A DNA stretch of 7,521 nt. Origin: Planctomycetota bacterium (GTDB taxonomy: Bacteria; Planctomycetota; Phycisphaerae; UBA1845). This document shows, one piece after another, positions 7,358 to 7,521 of the stretch; positions within the stretch are counted from its first letter, which is position 1; every line of letters starts with the position of its first letter. The stretch lies in the NCBI GenBank assembly GCA_022563615.1, contig JADFMZ010000148.1, positions 1-7,521 of the forward strand, given 5' to 3'. The position numbers and the translations under genes were made by a program. The notes beneath the pieces are model-generated. The model saw only the letters and a program-made list of their open reading frames with translations. It was not told the DNA's origin and searched no databases.

Positions 7358-7382
7358 CCCGCACCAACCGGGTTGGTGCGGG
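7358..7382 (+). repeat. Perfect 12-bp inverted repeat just before the right-edge gene
   Basis: CCCGCACCAACC (7358-7369) and GGTTGGTGCGGG (7371-7382) are exact reverse complements around one base; as RNA the practical fold is an 11-bp stem with loop CGG. It ends 15 bases before the ATG at 7398. It could restrain translation of the following frame, serve as a protein-binding site, or be part of a transposon end. Confidence 0.8.
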
Positions 7383-7397
7383 GCTGGGAACAAAGGC

Positions 7398-7521
7398 ATG
7401 GATGCCGACCCGCGCAGCCGACGCATCGAAGAGCTTGAAGCCGAGAACGCCCGACTTCGTGCCCAGAACGAGTCGCTCAGAGTCGAGGTCCAGAGTCTTC
7501 GCCAGCTCGTCAAACAGTTGC
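7398..7521 (+). CDS. Start of a coiled-coil protein, probably an IS66-like transposase (partial, runs off the right edge)
   Basis: Only the first 41 residues are in the window. After a charged start (MDADPRSRR), residues 10-41 form a textbook leucine zipper: d positions Leu13, Leu20, Leu27, Leu34 and Leu41, and a positions Ile10, Asn17, Asn24, Val31 and Val38. This pattern, with an IEELEAENARLRAQ-type opening, is common at the N-terminus of IS66-family transposases, which then continue into a linker, zinc-finger and DDE domain; none of those is visible here. A GGGA about eight bases upstream could act as a weak ribosome site. Any other protein with an N-terminal dimerising coil is possible, so the transposase call is inference; the presence of a coding start is better supported. 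Confidence 0.5.
   Translation, partial: MDADPRSRRIEELEAENARLRAQNESLRVEVQSLRQLVKQL

Larger units (their letters stand above)
7187..7397. other. Intergenic region rich in inverted repeats between comF and the right-edge gene
   Basis: These 211 bases hold no recognisable gene. They contain the hairpin at 7212-7232, the palindrome at 7230-7241, a small stem TGTCC-TCC-GGACA near 7284-7296, and a 12-base perfect inverted repeat at 7358-7382. I could not identify a terminal inverted repeat of a known insertion-sequence family, nor a convincing promoter for the gene that follows. Confidence 0.5.

Noticed and set aside
1..7521. CRISPR arrays, tRNA or rRNA genes, tandem repeats
   Set aside because: I saw no regularly spaced repeats, no tRNA-like cloverleaf segments and no rRNA motifs on either strand when reading by eye.

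Overview
The window is GC-rich bacterial chromosome. It carries three complete genes on the minus strand, one complete gene on the plus strand, and the start of a fifth gene running off the right edge. The style of the RND permease (long periplasmic insertions, an LDVLTMLGFVILIG motif leading into TM10, an FFFV/FMG stretch in the second periplasmic half) and a coding density typical of large environmental genomes suggest Planctomycetota or a nearby lineage. That placement is inference from remembered family features, not from a marker gene.

Layout from left to right. Positions 56-1186 (minus) encode a short-form citrate synthase with a strong Shine-Dalgarno. Positions 1187-1442 are a non-coding gap. 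Positions 1443-4940 (minus) encode a 1165-residue RND-family efflux permease. Positions 4940-6253 (minus) encode its periplasmic adaptor, which has a signal peptide. The adaptor stop and permease start overlap by one base (TGATG), so these two form a translationally coupled operon transcribed right to left from a plausible sigma70-type promoter near 6330-6357. No outer-membrane factor and no regulator gene are present here. Divergent from the operon, about 6410-7186 (plus) encodes a ComF-family phosphoribosyltransferase with four CxxC pairs. Positions 7187-7397 are non-coding and rich in perfect inverted repeats. From 7398 an open frame with an N-terminal leucine-zipper coiled coil starts, probably the beginning of an IS66-like transposase.

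How the genes work together. The adaptor and permease would form the inner-membrane and periplasmic parts of a tripartite, proton-driven exporter. Citrate synthase (TCA cycle entry) lies 256 nt downstream on the same strand and is probably expressed separately. ComF is functionally unrelated and shares only the divergent intergenic region with the pump operon.

Most of this is ordinary content and I see no clear new defence, mobile or signalling system. The most unusual feature is in the permease: about 70 residues holding two extra hydrophobic helices are inserted immediately before the canonical TM8, predicting 14 rather than 12 membrane segments. Secondary points are the Asn substitutions at two proton-relay positions, overlapping inverted repeats in the pump leader, and the hairpins flanking the possible insertion-sequence start.
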